A DNA stretch of 64,000 nucleotides from Castellaniella sp. (GCA_019104865.1 JAHRWZ010000101.1:1-64000), one strand, 5' to 3'. Positions 52,600-62,012 are shown, numbered from the stretch's first letter. A program made the numbers and translations. Notes: a model not told the origin generated them from the letters alone.

Positions 52600-52631
52600 T
52601 GCATAATAATGCACTGATTGACGTGAGTCAA
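52600..52631 (-). promoter_or_regulatory. boxC promoter overlapped by a BoxR-type operator
   Basis: On the minus strand TTGACT (52626-52631) and TATTAT (52603-52608) are spaced by 17 bases, giving a start near 52596. The pattern TGCA-N6-TGCA occupies 52600-52613 and covers the -10 box. Direct repeats containing TGCA are the described operator type for BzdR/BoxR repressors, so BoxR would block RNA polymerase here until benzoyl-CoA accumulates. Confidence 0.7.
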
Positions 52632-52746
52632 ATTTTTTCTTCATAGTTTATGAAATCCAATTCATCTTCTCCAGCGAATTCTCCTCTTGAAAGTCAGGAT
52701 CGATACCAACGTCAGCTTATCGGAAACCCTAGAATCTCATTAAATA

Positions 52747-52788
52747 TGCACTATATTGCTTGACACACATCAAGTCGGAACTTACTGT
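52747..52788 (+). promoter_or_regulatory. Promoter of the DUF4863-boxD-ligase-ABC operon with half-matching operator
   Basis: TTGACA (52760-52765, perfect -35) and TACTGT (52783-52788) are spaced by 17 bases. TGCACTATATTGCT (52747-52760) is TGCA-N6-TGCT, one base from the boxC-side pattern, and overlaps the -35 edge. A short inverted repeat CTTGA/TCAAG spans the -35 region (52759-52774). Confidence 0.6.
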
Positions 52789-52868
52789 AAGCACACCGCG
52801 ACAAACTTCCGCCGCTCCATCGCCAGGATTTCCGCCCACATACGGAACATGGCGAAAGCGCTTACACC

Positions 52869-53330
52869 ATGACCCATGACACGCTTCTTCACCTGCTGCA
52901 GCCCGTTACCCGGTTCATCGGCGGAAGGCCCCTCGACGCCGCACTGGGCGAGGATCTCAACCGGAAATTCCCCGCCGGCGGCGCGCTGTACCACCAGATC
53001 TTGACGATCTGCCTCGACGGCACACGCGATGGCTGGGTCTGTGCCAAAGAACACGGCGGCATCCGTTATGGCCGCGTCATACCGCCCGATGCGCAACTCG
53101 ACGGTTTCTCGTGCGACATCGTGCTCATGAAGAATCTGGTCGGCCCCCGCCACACACATCCATCCGGCGAAATCGACCTGAATCTGCCGATCGACGGCAA
53201 CGCCCGCTTCGACGATCACCCGGCAGGCTGGCTGGTCTACGGCCCCCAGACCACACACCGGCCGACCGTCTCGTCGGGCGAGTCCTACGTTCTCTATCTG
53301 CTGCCCAACGGGGAAATCGACTTCCACTGA
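52869..53330 (+). CDS. DUF4863 family protein (4-hydroxylaminobenzoate lyase-like)
   Basis: A 153-aa protein, beta-rich and probably a cupin-like fold, with histidines in NLVGPRHTHPSGEIDLN and YGPQTTHRPTV that could bind a metal. DUF4863/PnbB-type proteins include 4-hydroxylaminobenzoate lyase, and homologues occur next to box genes; their role in benzoyl-CoA oxidation is not established. It is the first gene of the plus-strand box operon, 67 bases before boxD. The start ATG has only a weak Shine-Dalgarno. Confidence 0.7.
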   Translation: MTHDTLLHLLQPVTRFIGGRPLDAALGEDLNRKFPAGGALYHQILTICLDGTRDGWVCAKEHGGIRYGRVIPPDAQLDGFSCDIVLMKNLVGPRHTHPSGEIDLNLPIDGNARFDDHPAGWLVYGPQTTHRPTVSSGESYVLYLLPNGEIDFH

Positions 53331-53397
53331 ACGTCGACTTCCATTGGATGCGATCCCCGCAGTCCCTTTCCGAATCCCGCGCGAACCGATACCCATC

Positions 53398-54945
53398 ATG
53401 ACCATCGAATTACTGAACCACACAGAATCCACCTGGCATCCCGCGTCGGCGGGCACGCGTCAGGCACTTCTGGATCCGGTGCTGGGCACGACACTTGCCT
53501 GGGCCGGCGCGGATCGGATCGACATGGCGGGCTGTTACCGCTGGGCACGCACCCACGGCGGCGGCGCGCTACGGTCCATGACCTACCCCCAACGAGCCGA
53601 TCTGCTCGATCAGATCCATCAGACACTGCAGTCCCGCCGGGACCACTACCTGGATATTTCATTGCGAAACTCCGGCACCGTCGAACGCGACAGTTCGATC
53701 GACGTGGACGGTGCGCTGTACACGCTGTCCTACTATGCGAAGCTGGGCCGCGCACTGCCGGACGCCCACCGCCTGATCGACGGCGACCGTGCTTCGCTGT
53801 GCCGCGACGGGTCCTTCGCCAGCCAGCACATCCTGGTGCCATCCCATGGTGTGGCGCTGCTGATCAACGCATTCAACTTCCCGGCCTGGGGCCTCTGGGA
53901 GAAAGCCGCGCCTGCCCTGCTGTCCGGCGTGCCGATCGTGGTCAAACCGGCGACGGCGACGGCGTGGCTGACCTGGGAAATGGTCCGTGACGTGCTCGAG
54001 GCCGGCATCCTGCCGGACGGCGCCCTGAGCATCGTCTGTGGCCGTCCCGCCGAGCTGCTCGATGCGCTCGACCCGCTGGACATGGTGTCCTTCACCGGGT
54101 CGGCGGACACAGCGGCCGAACTGCGCGGGCACCCCCGCATCCTGCGCGACGGCGTGCGCTTCAACGCGGAAACCGACAGCATCAACAGCGCCATTCTCGG
54201 CCCTGACGGCAGCCTTCAGGCCGAAGAGCAACTGGTGCGCGAAGTCGAGCGCGAACTGACGAGCAAATCGGGGCAGAAGTGCACCGCCATCCGCCGCATC
54301 ATGGTGCCCGCAAAGCGCTATGACAACGTCGCTCAGGCACTGGAGGCCCGTCTTGCCAAAGTCACCGTCGGTGACCCGCGCACGCCGGGCATCCGCATGG
54401 GCAGCCTCGTCAGCCGCAGCCAACGCGCCGCGGTGGACACCGGCATCGACACGCTCTCGGGCTCCTGCGACAGGCTCTTCGACGGCCGCAACCGCATCAC
54501 CGTCCAGGCCCCGGAAGACAGCGCCTGCGTGCCCCCGACGCTCTTTGGCACCCAGGATCCGGATCGGCATCCGCTGGTCCACCAGACCGAGGTGTTCGGC
54601 CCGGTTGCCACCCTCATGCCCTACCGCGACATGGCACACGCATTGGACCTGGCGCGGCGTGGAATGGGCTCATTGGTGGCCTCGGTCTATGGCGAAGACC
54701 CATCCACACTGGCGCACGCGGCGGCACACCTGGCGGAAAGCCACGGACGCGTCCACCTGATCAGCCCCGATACGGCCAAAACCCAGACCGGACACGGCAA
54801 CGCCATGCCGCAATCCAATCACGGCGGCCCCGGCCGCGCGGGCGGCGGCCAGGAACTCGGCGGCTTGCGCGCACTGAATTTCTATCATCGCCAGGCCGCC
54901 ATCCAAGGGGCCGCCGGCGTCCTCGGCCAGATCACACCCGCTTGA
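53398..54945 (+). CDS. boxD: 3,4-dehydroadipyl-CoA semialdehyde dehydrogenase BoxD
   Basis: NADP-dependent aldehyde dehydrogenase that oxidises the BoxC product to 3,4-dehydroadipyl-CoA. The 515-aa product carries INAFNFPAWGLWEKAAPALL, the FNAETDSIN segment containing the general-base Glu, and the nucleophile Cys295 in SGQKCTAIRR. The long C-terminus with SNHGGPGRAGGGQELGGL is typical of BoxD/PaaZ-related enzymes. The ATG at 53398 is chosen on family alignment; an upstream in-frame Met adds 18 unmatched residues. Confidence 0.95.
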   Translation: MTIELLNHTESTWHPASAGTRQALLDPVLGTTLAWAGADRIDMAGCYRWARTHGGGALRSMTYPQRADLLDQIHQTLQSRRDHYLDISLRNSGTVERDSSIDVDGALYTLSYYAKLGRALPDAHRLIDGDRASLCRDGSFASQHILVPSHGVALLINAFNFPAWGLWEKAAPALLSGVPIVVKPATATAWLTWEMVRDVLEAGILPDGALSIVCGRPAELLDALDPLDMVSFTGSADTAAELRGHPRILRDGVRFNAETDSINSAILGPDGSLQAEEQLVREVERELTSKSGQKCTAIRRIMVPAKRYDNVAQALEARLAKVTVGDPRTPGIRMGSLVSRSQRAAVDTGIDTLSGSCDRLFDGRNRITVQAPEDSACVPPTLFGTQDPDRHPLVHQTEVFGPVATLMPYRDMAHALDLARRGMGSLVASVYGEDPSTLAHAAAHLAESHGRVHLISPDTAKTQTGHGNAMPQSNHGGPGRAGGGQELGGLRALNFYHRQAAIQGAAGVLGQITPA

Positions 54946-55008
54946 GCATCGCGAAAGAGACTCTCGCGACCCGACAACCCATTCAAACTCGATGATTCGG
55001 AGACAACC

Positions 55009-56571
55009 ATGGCACCTTGCCCGGAGCAACTGAACTTTGCACGGCACCTGTTCGACCTCAATGCAGGCCGTGCAACAAAAACAGCCTACCTGGATGGCCA
55101 GCGATCGCTCAGCTACGGCGAACTGGAGCAGCGCAGCATCCGATTCGCCGGCCTGCTCAAGCAACTGGGCCTGCACCGGGAAGAGCGCATCCTGCTGCTC
55201 ATGCACGACACCGTGGATTGGCCGGTCTGCTTCCTGGGATCGCTGCTGGCCGGTGTGGTCCCCATCGCGGCCAATACCCTGCTGACCGCGGACGACTACG
55301 CCTACATCCTGCAAAACAGCCGCTGCCAGGCTGCTTTCGTCTCCCAGGCGTTGCTGCCCGTGCTGCAACGGGCCATGCTCAAGGTCAGCCACGAAGTCGC
55401 CCATATCGTGGTGGCTCAGCCAGAGCTGCCGCTGTCTGAAGGGATGATCGACTTCGAGGCCGCGCTGGCGCAGGCCCCCGCACCGACTCCCGTGGACACG
55501 CAGACCGACGAGACGGCGTTCTGGCTGTACTCCTCGGGATCCACCGGACTGCCCAAGGCCGTGGTGCATACGCATGGCAACCTGTGGTACACGGCTGAGC
55601 TCTATGGCAAGCCGATCCTGGGCGTGCGCGAGAGCGATACCGTGTTTTCCGCCGCCAAGATGTTTTTCGCCTATGGGCTAGGCAACGCGCTGACGTTTCC
55701 GCTGTCGGTGGGGGCGACTGTCCTTCTGCTGTCGGGCCGCCCCACGGCGGACGCCGTGTTCGAGCATCTGACCCGCCACCGCCCGACCATATTCTGCGGC
55801 GTCCCCACCCTGTACGCCAGCATGCTGTCTTCGCCACAGCTGCCATCGAAGGAACAGCTGACCCTGCGAGTTTGTGCATCGGCCGGAGAAGCGCTGCCCA
55901 AGGACCTGGGCGACCGCTTCACGGAACATTTCGGCTGCTACATCCTGGACGGCATCGGATCGACCGAGATGCTGCATATCTTCCTGACCAACCAGCCTGG
56001 CGACATTCATTACGGCACGACCGGCAAACCCGTCCCGGGCTACGAGGTCGAGCTGCGCGACGAGGCCGGAAACCCGACCCCGGTCGGCCAGATTGGTGAT
56101 CTGTACATCAAAGGGCCCAGCGCGGCACTCATGTACTGGCACAACCGCAAGAAGTCGCACGATACCTTTCTGGGCGAGTGGCTCAAGAGCGGCGACAAGT
56201 ACACCGTGGATGCCCAAGGCTACTATACCTACGCCGGCCGCAGCGACGACATGATCAAGGTCAGCGGGCAGTATGTCTCTCCCGCGGAGGTGGAAGGCAC
56301 GCTGATCCGCCACCCCCTCGTGCTCGAGGCCGCCGTCATCGGCGCGCCCGACCACGAAGGCCTGATCAAGACGATCGCGTATGTCGTCCTGCGCCCCGGC
56401 ACGACCCATAGCGAAGCCATCGAGCTCGAACTCAAGACCTTCGTCAAATCCAACCTGGCGCCGCACAAATATCCGCGCACCATCATCTTCCTGGACGATC
56501 TGCCCAAGACCGCCACCGGCAAGATCCAGCGCTTCCGCCTGCGGCAGCAACACGAGAGCGTCCCCGCGTAA
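55009..56571 (+). CDS. Benzoate-CoA ligase
   Basis: Activates benzoate to benzoyl-CoA, the first step of the box route. The 520-aa product has the P-loop YSSGSTGLPKAVVHTHG (about 174-190), the A5/A8 regions (DGIGSTEMLHIF, YAGRSDDMIKVSGQYV) and the C-terminal lysine motif (PKTATGKIQRFRLR). The N-terminus FNFARHLFD type (LNFARHLFD) is typical of benzoate-CoA ligases. GGAGACAACC precedes the ATG. Confidence 0.95.
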   Translation: MAPCPEQLNFARHLFDLNAGRATKTAYLDGQRSLSYGELEQRSIRFAGLLKQLGLHREERILLLMHDTVDWPVCFLGSLLAGVVPIAANTLLTADDYAYILQNSRCQAAFVSQALLPVLQRAMLKVSHEVAHIVVAQPELPLSEGMIDFEAALAQAPAPTPVDTQTDETAFWLYSSGSTGLPKAVVHTHGNLWYTAELYGKPILGVRESDTVFSAAKMFFAYGLGNALTFPLSVGATVLLLSGRPTADAVFEHLTRHRPTIFCGVPTLYASMLSSPQLPSKEQLTLRVCASAGEALPKDLGDRFTEHFGCYILDGIGSTEMLHIFLTNQPGDIHYGTTGKPVPGYEVELRDEAGNPTPVGQIGDLYIKGPSAALMYWHNRKKSHDTFLGEWLKSGDKYTVDAQGYYTYAGRSDDMIKVSGQYVSPAEVEGTLIRHPLVLEAAVIGAPDHEGLIKTIAYVVLRPGTTHSEAIELELKTFVKSNLAPHKYPRTIIFLDDLPKTATGKIQRFRLRQQHESVPA

Positions 56572-56576
56572 AGACC

Positions 56577-57419
56577 ATGAACATGCCGACATTATCCGCC
56601 AGCAGCCCGACCACCGTTCCCATCCGGCTTCAGGACCGGGCACTGGAGATCGAATACCGCCTCATCGCCCCGGAACGGCGTGATGCCGATCTGCTGGTCT
56701 TCCTGCACGAGGGTCTGGGATCCGTGGCGCTCTGGAAAAGCTGGCCGGATGAGCTGTGCGCGGCCACCGGCTGCCGGGGGCTGGTGTTTTCGCGCGATGG
56801 CTACGGGGCCAGCACCCCAAGGCCGGAGGCAATGCGCTGGCCCACGCACTTCATGCATGACCAGGCGCGCGAAGCCTTGCCGGCCCTCTTCAAAGCCCTG
56901 GGTCTGGATCGCGAGCGACCCATTCTGTTCGGCCACAGCGACGGCGGCTCGATCGCCCTGCTCTACGCAGCCATGTATCCTGAACGCGTCAAGGCCATTG
57001 CCGTAGCGGCTCCGCACGTCTTCGTGGAAAACCAGACCATCGCCAGTATCGAACAGGCGCGCGAGACGTATCTCAAAACGGATCTCAAGTACAAGCTGAG
57101 CCGCTACCACCGCGATGCGGACTCGGCCTTCTGGGGCTGGAACGACATCTGGCTGGATCCCGCATTCCGCGCCTGGAACATCGAATCTTTCCTGCCGTCG
57201 ATCCGCTGCCCCATCCTGGCCATCCAGGGCGAGGACGACCAGTACGGATCCCTGGAACAGATCCTGCGCATCCAGCGGCAGGCGCCGCAGACGCAACTCT
57301 GCGTGCTGAGCGGCTGCCGTCACTCGCCCCATGTCGACCAACCCCAGGCCACCATCGAGGCGGTGGCCCGGTTCATGGAAAACCTGACCGTCCCCCAACA
57401 AGCAATCCACAGTCAATAA
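56577..57419 (+). CDS. Alpha/beta hydrolase of the box cluster
   Basis: A 280-aa alpha/beta-fold hydrolase. It shows LLVFLHEGLGSVALWK (oxyanion region), nucleophile elbow FGHSDGG (Ser near 121), the acid EDDQYG region and His in GCRHSPHVDQ. Hydrolases of this type are a regular member of box clusters, where a lactone or thioester hydrolase role has been proposed but I cannot confirm it. It begins 5 bases after the ligase stop. Confidence 0.87.
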   Translation: MNMPTLSASSPTTVPIRLQDRALEIEYRLIAPERRDADLLVFLHEGLGSVALWKSWPDELCAATGCRGLVFSRDGYGASTPRPEAMRWPTHFMHDQAREALPALFKALGLDRERPILFGHSDGGSIALLYAAMYPERVKAIAVAAPHVFVENQTIASIEQARETYLKTDLKYKLSRYHRDADSAFWGWNDIWLDPAFRAWNIESFLPSIRCPILAIQGEDDQYGSLEQILRIQRQAPQTQLCVLSGCRHSPHVDQPQATIEAVARFMENLTVPQQAIHSQ

Positions 57420-57481
57420 GCCAACCCAAACCGCAAGCCCGGCCCCATAACGGGTAACGCGGTTCACCCCGGAGGAGAACC

Positions 57482-58639
57482 ATGCAAAAAACCATCACCC
57501 GCGCCTTGCTGGCTGCCGCTGTCAGCCTGGCTTGCACCCAAGCCGGCGCGACCGTCAAGGTGGGCTTCATGCTGCCATACAGCGGCACCTACGCGAAGCT
57601 CGGCGAGGCCATCGAGAACGGCTTCAAACTCTATGTCGCCGAACAAGGCGGCAAGCTGGCCGGCCAGGATATCCAATACTTCAAGGTGGACGACGAATCC
57701 GACCCGTCGAAGGCGACGGAGAACGCCAACCGCCTCATCAAGCGCGACCAGGTGGACATTCTGGTGGGCACGGTGCACTCCGGCGTGGCCCTGGCCCTGG
57801 CCAAGGCGGCGAAGGCGGCCGACACCACGCTCATCATCCCGAACGCGGGTGCCGACGCCATCACGGGTCCGCTATGCTCGAAGGAAGTCTTCCGCACATC
57901 CTTCACCAACTGGCAACCAGGTTACGCCATGGGCCAGGTCGCACGCGAAAAAGGCTATAAGACGGCCATCACGATCACCTGGAACTACGCCGCCGGCAAA
58001 GAGGCGACCGACGGCTTCAAGGAAGGTTTCGAGAAAGCTGGGGGCAAGGTCACCAAACGCCTGATGCTGCCATTTCCCAAGGTCGAGTTCCAGCCGCTGC
58101 TGACCGAGATCGCCGCCGAAAAACCGGATGCGGTGTTCACGTTCTTCGCCGGTGGCGGGGCGGTCAAGTTCGTCAAGGACTACGCGGATGCCGGTCTGCG
58201 CACGCGCGTTCCGCTGCTGGCCAGCGGGTTCCTGACGGACGGCACCCTGGAAGCGCAAGGCGACGCGGCCCAGGGGTTGCTGACGACCCTGCATTACGCC
58301 GACGGGCTGGACAACCCGAAGGACAAGGTCTTCCGGGCCAGCTACACCAAGGCCTACCCGGCCATCGCGCCCGATGTCTACGCGGTCCAGGGCTATGACG
58401 CAGCCCAACTGCTGGCAACCGGCCTGAACGCCGTCAAGGGCGATGCCAGCCAGAAGGGTGCCATGCGCCAGGCCATGCAAGGCGCAACGATCGACAGCCC
58501 GCGCGGCACATTCAAGCTGTCCAAGGCGGGCAACCCCATTCAGGATATCTACCTGCGGGAAGTCCGGGGGACCGCCAACCAGGTCATCGGGATTGCGTCA
58601 AAAGCGCTCGCCGATCCCGCCCGCGGCTGCAAGCTGTAA
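57482..58639 (+). CDS. ABC importer substrate-binding protein (branched-chain/aromatic type)
   Basis: A 385-aa periplasmic binding protein with a signal peptide of about 23 residues (MQKTITRALLAAAVSLACTQ, cleaved near AGA-TVK), then VKVGFMLPYSGTYAKLGEAI of the LivJ-like family. Genes for the two permeases and two ATPases follow. Homologous systems in box clusters are presumed benzoate or hydroxybenzoate importers; ligand inferred from location. AGGAG lies before the ATG. Confidence 0.9.
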   Translation: MQKTITRALLAAAVSLACTQAGATVKVGFMLPYSGTYAKLGEAIENGFKLYVAEQGGKLAGQDIQYFKVDDESDPSKATENANRLIKRDQVDILVGTVHSGVALALAKAAKAADTTLIIPNAGADAITGPLCSKEVFRTSFTNWQPGYAMGQVAREKGYKTAITITWNYAAGKEATDGFKEGFEKAGGKVTKRLMLPFPKVEFQPLLTEIAAEKPDAVFTFFAGGGAVKFVKDYADAGLRTRVPLLASGFLTDGTLEAQGDAAQGLLTTLHYADGLDNPKDKVFRASYTKAYPAIAPDVYAVQGYDAAQLLATGLNAVKGDASQKGAMRQAMQGATIDSPRGTFKLSKAGNPIQDIYLREVRGTANQVIGIASKALADPARGCKL

Positions 58640-58654
58640 GCCGGAGCGCCCTCC

Positions 58655-59536
58655 ATGGACCCGATCATATTCCTGATCCAGTGCCTCAATGCCGTGCAAT
58701 ACGGACTGTTGCTGTTCCTGATCGCCAGCGGCTTGACGCTGATTTTCGGCATCATGGGCATCATCAATCTGGCGCACGGCAGCTTCTACATGATCGGGGC
58801 CTACATGGCCTTCGCGCTGCAGCCGGTCGTCCAGCAGTTTCTGGGGGGCGGATTCGTCGCCACCGTGGTGGTCTGCGTCCTGCTGGCCACCGCGCTGGGC
58901 TACGTGCTGGAATGGGCCTTCTTCAGCTTTCTCTATACCCGGGATCACCTGCAGCAGGTCCTGATGACCTACGGTCTGATCCTGGTCTTCGAAGAACTGC
59001 GCAGCATCCTGATCGGCAACGACGTGCACGGGCTGACACTCCCCGAATGGCTGGATGGCTCGATCACGCTGGGCGGCGTCATGACTTACCCGGTCTACCG
59101 GCTGTTCATCTCGGTCGTCTGCATGGCGGTCGCACTCTCCATGTACCTGGTGCTGACCCGGACCCGCCTGGGGATGAAGATCCGCGCCGGCGCCAGCAAC
59201 CGTGAAATGATCAGCTCGCTGGGCATCAATATCCAGCGCCTGTACCGGATCGTGTTCGCCATCGGCGTATCCCTGGCGGCGCTTGCCGGCGCCATCGCCG
59301 CGCCGGTCACTTCGGTGTACCCCGGCATGGGTCATTCGGTCCTGATCATCAGCTTCGTGATCGTGGTGATCGGCGGCATCGGGTCGATCCGGGGCGCGTT
59401 TCTGGCAGCCATGCTGGTGGGTTTCGTCGATACCTTCGGCCAGGTGTTCTTCCCTGGCATCGCCGGCATGCTGGCCTACCTGCTGATGGCCTTGATTCTG
59501 CTATTCAAGCCACAAGGACTTTTCACTCAAGGCTGA
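58655..59536 (+). CDS. ABC transporter permease, LivH type
   Basis: Inner-membrane permease of 293 aa with about eight hydrophobic segments. It contains GLTLIFGIMGIINLAHGSFYMIGAY, the conserved LivH opening, and VIVVIGGIGSIRGAFLAA near the C-terminus. It is 15 bases after the binding-protein gene and 3 bases before the LivM-type gene. Confidence 0.93.
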   Translation: MDPIIFLIQCLNAVQYGLLLFLIASGLTLIFGIMGIINLAHGSFYMIGAYMAFALQPVVQQFLGGGFVATVVVCVLLATALGYVLEWAFFSFLYTRDHLQQVLMTYGLILVFEELRSILIGNDVHGLTLPEWLDGSITLGGVMTYPVYRLFISVVCMAVALSMYLVLTRTRLGMKIRAGASNREMISSLGINIQRLYRIVFAIGVSLAALAGAIAAPVTSVYPGMGHSVLIISFVIVVIGGIGSIRGAFLAAMLVGFVDTFGQVFFPGIAGMLAYLLMALILLFKPQGLFTQG

Positions 59537-59539
59537 ATC

Positions 59540-60553
59540 ATGCGCATCACAAAAACCGCCGCCCCGATCCTGATCACGCTCGGCATTCTTGCCATCCTGC
59601 CGTGGGTGGTCAACGAATACTACGCGGGCCTGGCCGTCAAGATCATGATCTATGGCCTGTTCGCCATGAGCCTGCAGCTGCTCGTGGGCGGCGCCGGCCT
59701 GATCAGCCTGGGACACGCCGCTTTCTTTGGCGCGGGGGCCTATGCCACCGCCCTGCTCGCGCCCGAATCCGGAGCGGGGAATTTCTTCTTCTTGGTGCCC
59801 AGCGTGCTGGCGGCCGCCATGGCCTATGCCGCGATCACGGGAGCACTGTCCCTGCGCACCCGTGGCATCTATTTCATCATGATCACGCTGGCCTTCGCGC
59901 AAATGGCCTACTACGTATTCCACGACACGCAATTCGGCGGCGGCAGCGACGGGATCTATCTGTATTTCCGCCCCGAATGGCGTCTGGGAGACTGGACACT
60001 GCTGAATATCGACGAGCCGCGCGCCTTTTACCTGTTCGTACTGTCCACCCTGGGCCTGGTCTGGATCTTTCTGACCGTGCTGGGGGGATCGCGCTTTGGC
60101 GCGGCACTCAACGGCATCCGCATCAACGAGCAGCGCATGCGCGCCGCCGGGTACTCGACTTTCGCCTACAAATTCGTGGCGTACCTTCTGGCGGCAGGGC
60201 TGGCCGGTATCGCCGGCATGCTCCATGCCACCAAGGACGGCTTCATCAATCCGGAACTGCTCAACTGGGAACAATCCGGGCTGGTATTGCTCATGGTGAT
60301 CATGGGCGGCAGCGGGCGACTGTGGGGCGCGTTGCTGGGCGCGCTGTGCCTGATCCTGCTGGAAGAGCTCTTTCAATCCGAAGCCCTTTTCGGCGCCCTG
60401 GCAGGGCACTGGCACCTGACATTCGGCCTGACCATCATCGTGCTGGTCGCGCTGCTGCCCCAGGGGCTCGCAGGCCTGTCGCATCGCCCCCGGAAACGCC
60501 GGAAAACCCCGGCTCTATCCGAGCCCACCTCATCCTACACGCCACAGCCATGA
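59540..60553 (+). CDS. ABC transporter permease, LivM type
   Basis: Second permease, 337 aa, with about ten hydrophobic segments. GGAGLISLGHAAFFGAGAYATA and MGGSGRLWGALLGA are the LivM family signatures. The C-terminal tail is basic (HRPRKRRKTP). The stop overlaps the LivG-type ATG by 4 bases. Confidence 0.93.
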   Translation: MRITKTAAPILITLGILAILPWVVNEYYAGLAVKIMIYGLFAMSLQLLVGGAGLISLGHAAFFGAGAYATALLAPESGAGNFFFLVPSVLAAAMAYAAITGALSLRTRGIYFIMITLAFAQMAYYVFHDTQFGGGSDGIYLYFRPEWRLGDWTLLNIDEPRAFYLFVLSTLGLVWIFLTVLGGSRFGAALNGIRINEQRMRAAGYSTFAYKFVAYLLAAGLAGIAGMLHATKDGFINPELLNWEQSGLVLLMVIMGGSGRLWGALLGALCLILLEELFQSEALFGALAGHWHLTFGLTIIVLVALLPQGLAGLSHRPRKRRKTPALSEPTSSYTPQP

Positions 60554-61305
60554 ACGATTCCATTGTTTTCTCGGCCCGCAATGTCTCGCGCCGCTTCGGC
60601 GGCCTGCAAGCCCTGGACAAAGTCTGCATCGACTTGCCGCTCGGCAACATCCACGCGGTGATCGGCACCAACGGCGCCGGCAAGTCCACGCTGGTCAACG
60701 TGCTCTCGGGCGAACTGTCGGCCGACAGCGGCGAGATCCGGATGCAGGGCCAGGACATCACCCGCTGGGTACAGCCACGGCGCGCCCGGGCCGGTGTCGG
60801 CCGCAGCTACCAGCGAACGACCATATTTCCCAGCCTGTCGCTGCACGAAAACTGCCGCCTGGCCGCTCAGGCCGGCTACCAGCGATTCTGGCGCTGGCTG
60901 CAACCCGCCACCGCCTGCCGGCGGTCCAACGAGGCCGCCGAACGCGTCCTGGAACAAACCGGACTGCAATCCCTGCGGCATCAGCCGGCCGGATCCCTGT
61001 CTCACGGCAAGAAGCGTCAGCTGGAGATCGCCATGAGCCTGACCACCGAACCGCAGGTGCTGCTGCTCGACGAGCCGCTGGCCGGCATGGGGCCGGAGGA
61101 AACCGAGCGCATGCTGCAACTGCTCGAGTCGCTGCGGGATGAACATGCCATTTTGCTGATCGAGCACGATATGGATGCCGTCTTCCGGATTGCGGATACC
61201 ATCACCGTCATGGTCAATGGCTCGGTCATCGCGCATGGCAGTCCGGAATCGATCCGCGGCAATACGGACGTTCAGGCAGCCTACCTGGGAACAGAAGCAT
61301 CATGA
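60550..61305 (+). CDS. ABC transporter ATP-binding protein, LivG type
   Basis: A 251-aa ATPase. Walker A GTNGAGKST (about 39-47), signature LSHGKKRQLEIAMSL in place of the usual LSGGQ, Walker B VLLLDEPLAGM and switch His (IEHDMDAV) are present; the LSHG variant is common in LivG. The ATG overlaps the LivM stop. It pairs with the LivF-type ATPase, which overlaps it by 4 bases. Confidence 0.94.
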   Translation: MNDSIVFSARNVSRRFGGLQALDKVCIDLPLGNIHAVIGTNGAGKSTLVNVLSGELSADSGEIRMQGQDITRWVQPRRARAGVGRSYQRTTIFPSLSLHENCRLAAQAGYQRFWRWLQPATACRRSNEAAERVLEQTGLQSLRHQPAGSLSHGKKRQLEIAMSLTTEPQVLLLDEPLAGMGPEETERMLQLLESLRDEHAILLIEHDMDAVFRIADTITVMVNGSVIAHGSPESIRGNTDVQAAYLGTEAS

Positions 61306-62012
61306 CGGCCATCGTCGAAGCCCAGGACCTGCACACCTTCTATGGCGAAAGCCATATCCTGCGAGGAGTCAGCCTGCGGATCCAGGCAGGCGAGGCGGTC
61401 GGCCTGCTGGGGCGCAACGGCATGGGCAAAACCACCCTGATCCGCGCACTGGTGGGCCATCTCCGGCCTGCCAGGGGCACGATCCGGTTTCACGAACGGA
61501 CACCAGGCCCGCGCCCACCGCACGAGGTCGCGCGGCTTGGCATCGCCTACGTCCCGGAAGGGCGCGGCATCTTCCCCAACCTGAGCGTACGGGAAAATCT
61601 GCTGGTCGCTGCGGGGCCGGGCCATACCGGGAAGAACACCTGGACCCTGGACAGGATCCTGACGGTATTCCCGCGACTGGCCGAGCGGATGCGGCACGGC
61701 GGGCACCAACTGTCAGGCGGAGAACAGCAGATGTTGGCCATCGGCCGGGCCCTGCTCACCAATCCGGACATGCTGATCCTGGACGAGGCAACCGAAGGCC
61801 TCGCTCCCCTGGTCGTCGAGGAAATCTGGCGCGTCATTCACAGCATCCGGCAAGCCGGCGTCGCCACCTTGATCGTCGATCGGAACTACCGCAAGATCCT
61901 GGCCCACACCGACCGATGCATCATCCTTCAGAAGGGGGTGGTGGCGATCGAGGACAGCAGCCCGGCGCTCGGCTCGCGGGAAGACGTGCTGAGCCGCTAT
62001 CTGGGCGTCTGA
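61302..62012 (+). CDS. ABC transporter ATP-binding protein, LivF type
   Basis: A 236-aa ATPase, second of the heterodimer. Walker A GRNGMGKTT, signature LSGGEQQM, Walker B MLILDEATEGL. In the switch region the usual His is Asn in VDRNYRKIL, a substitution also common in LivF proteins. Last gene of the box plus-strand operon, 22 bases before the convergent Sua5 gene; no terminator hairpin seen. Confidence 0.94.
   Translation: MTAIVEAQDLHTFYGESHILRGVSLRIQAGEAVGLLGRNGMGKTTLIRALVGHLRPARGTIRFHERTPGPRPPHEVARLGIAYVPEGRGIFPNLSVRENLLVAAGPGHTGKNTWTLDRILTVFPRLAERMRHGGHQLSGGEQQMLAIGRALLTNPDMLILDEATEGLAPLVVEEIWRVIHSIRQAGVATLIVDRNYRKILAHTDRCIILQKGVVAIEDSSPALGSREDVLSRYLGV

Larger units (their letters stand above)
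52542..52868. promoter_or_regulatory. Divergent box control region (327 bases, no gene)
   Basis: AT-rich relative to neighbours. It holds the boxC promoter, the promoter of the boxD operon and TGCA sites, described separately. TGCA occurs at 52570-52573, 52600-52603, 52610-52613 and 52747-52750. Between about 52632 and 52740, and from 52790 to 52868, I see no further recognisable element or coding sequence. Confidence 0.75.
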
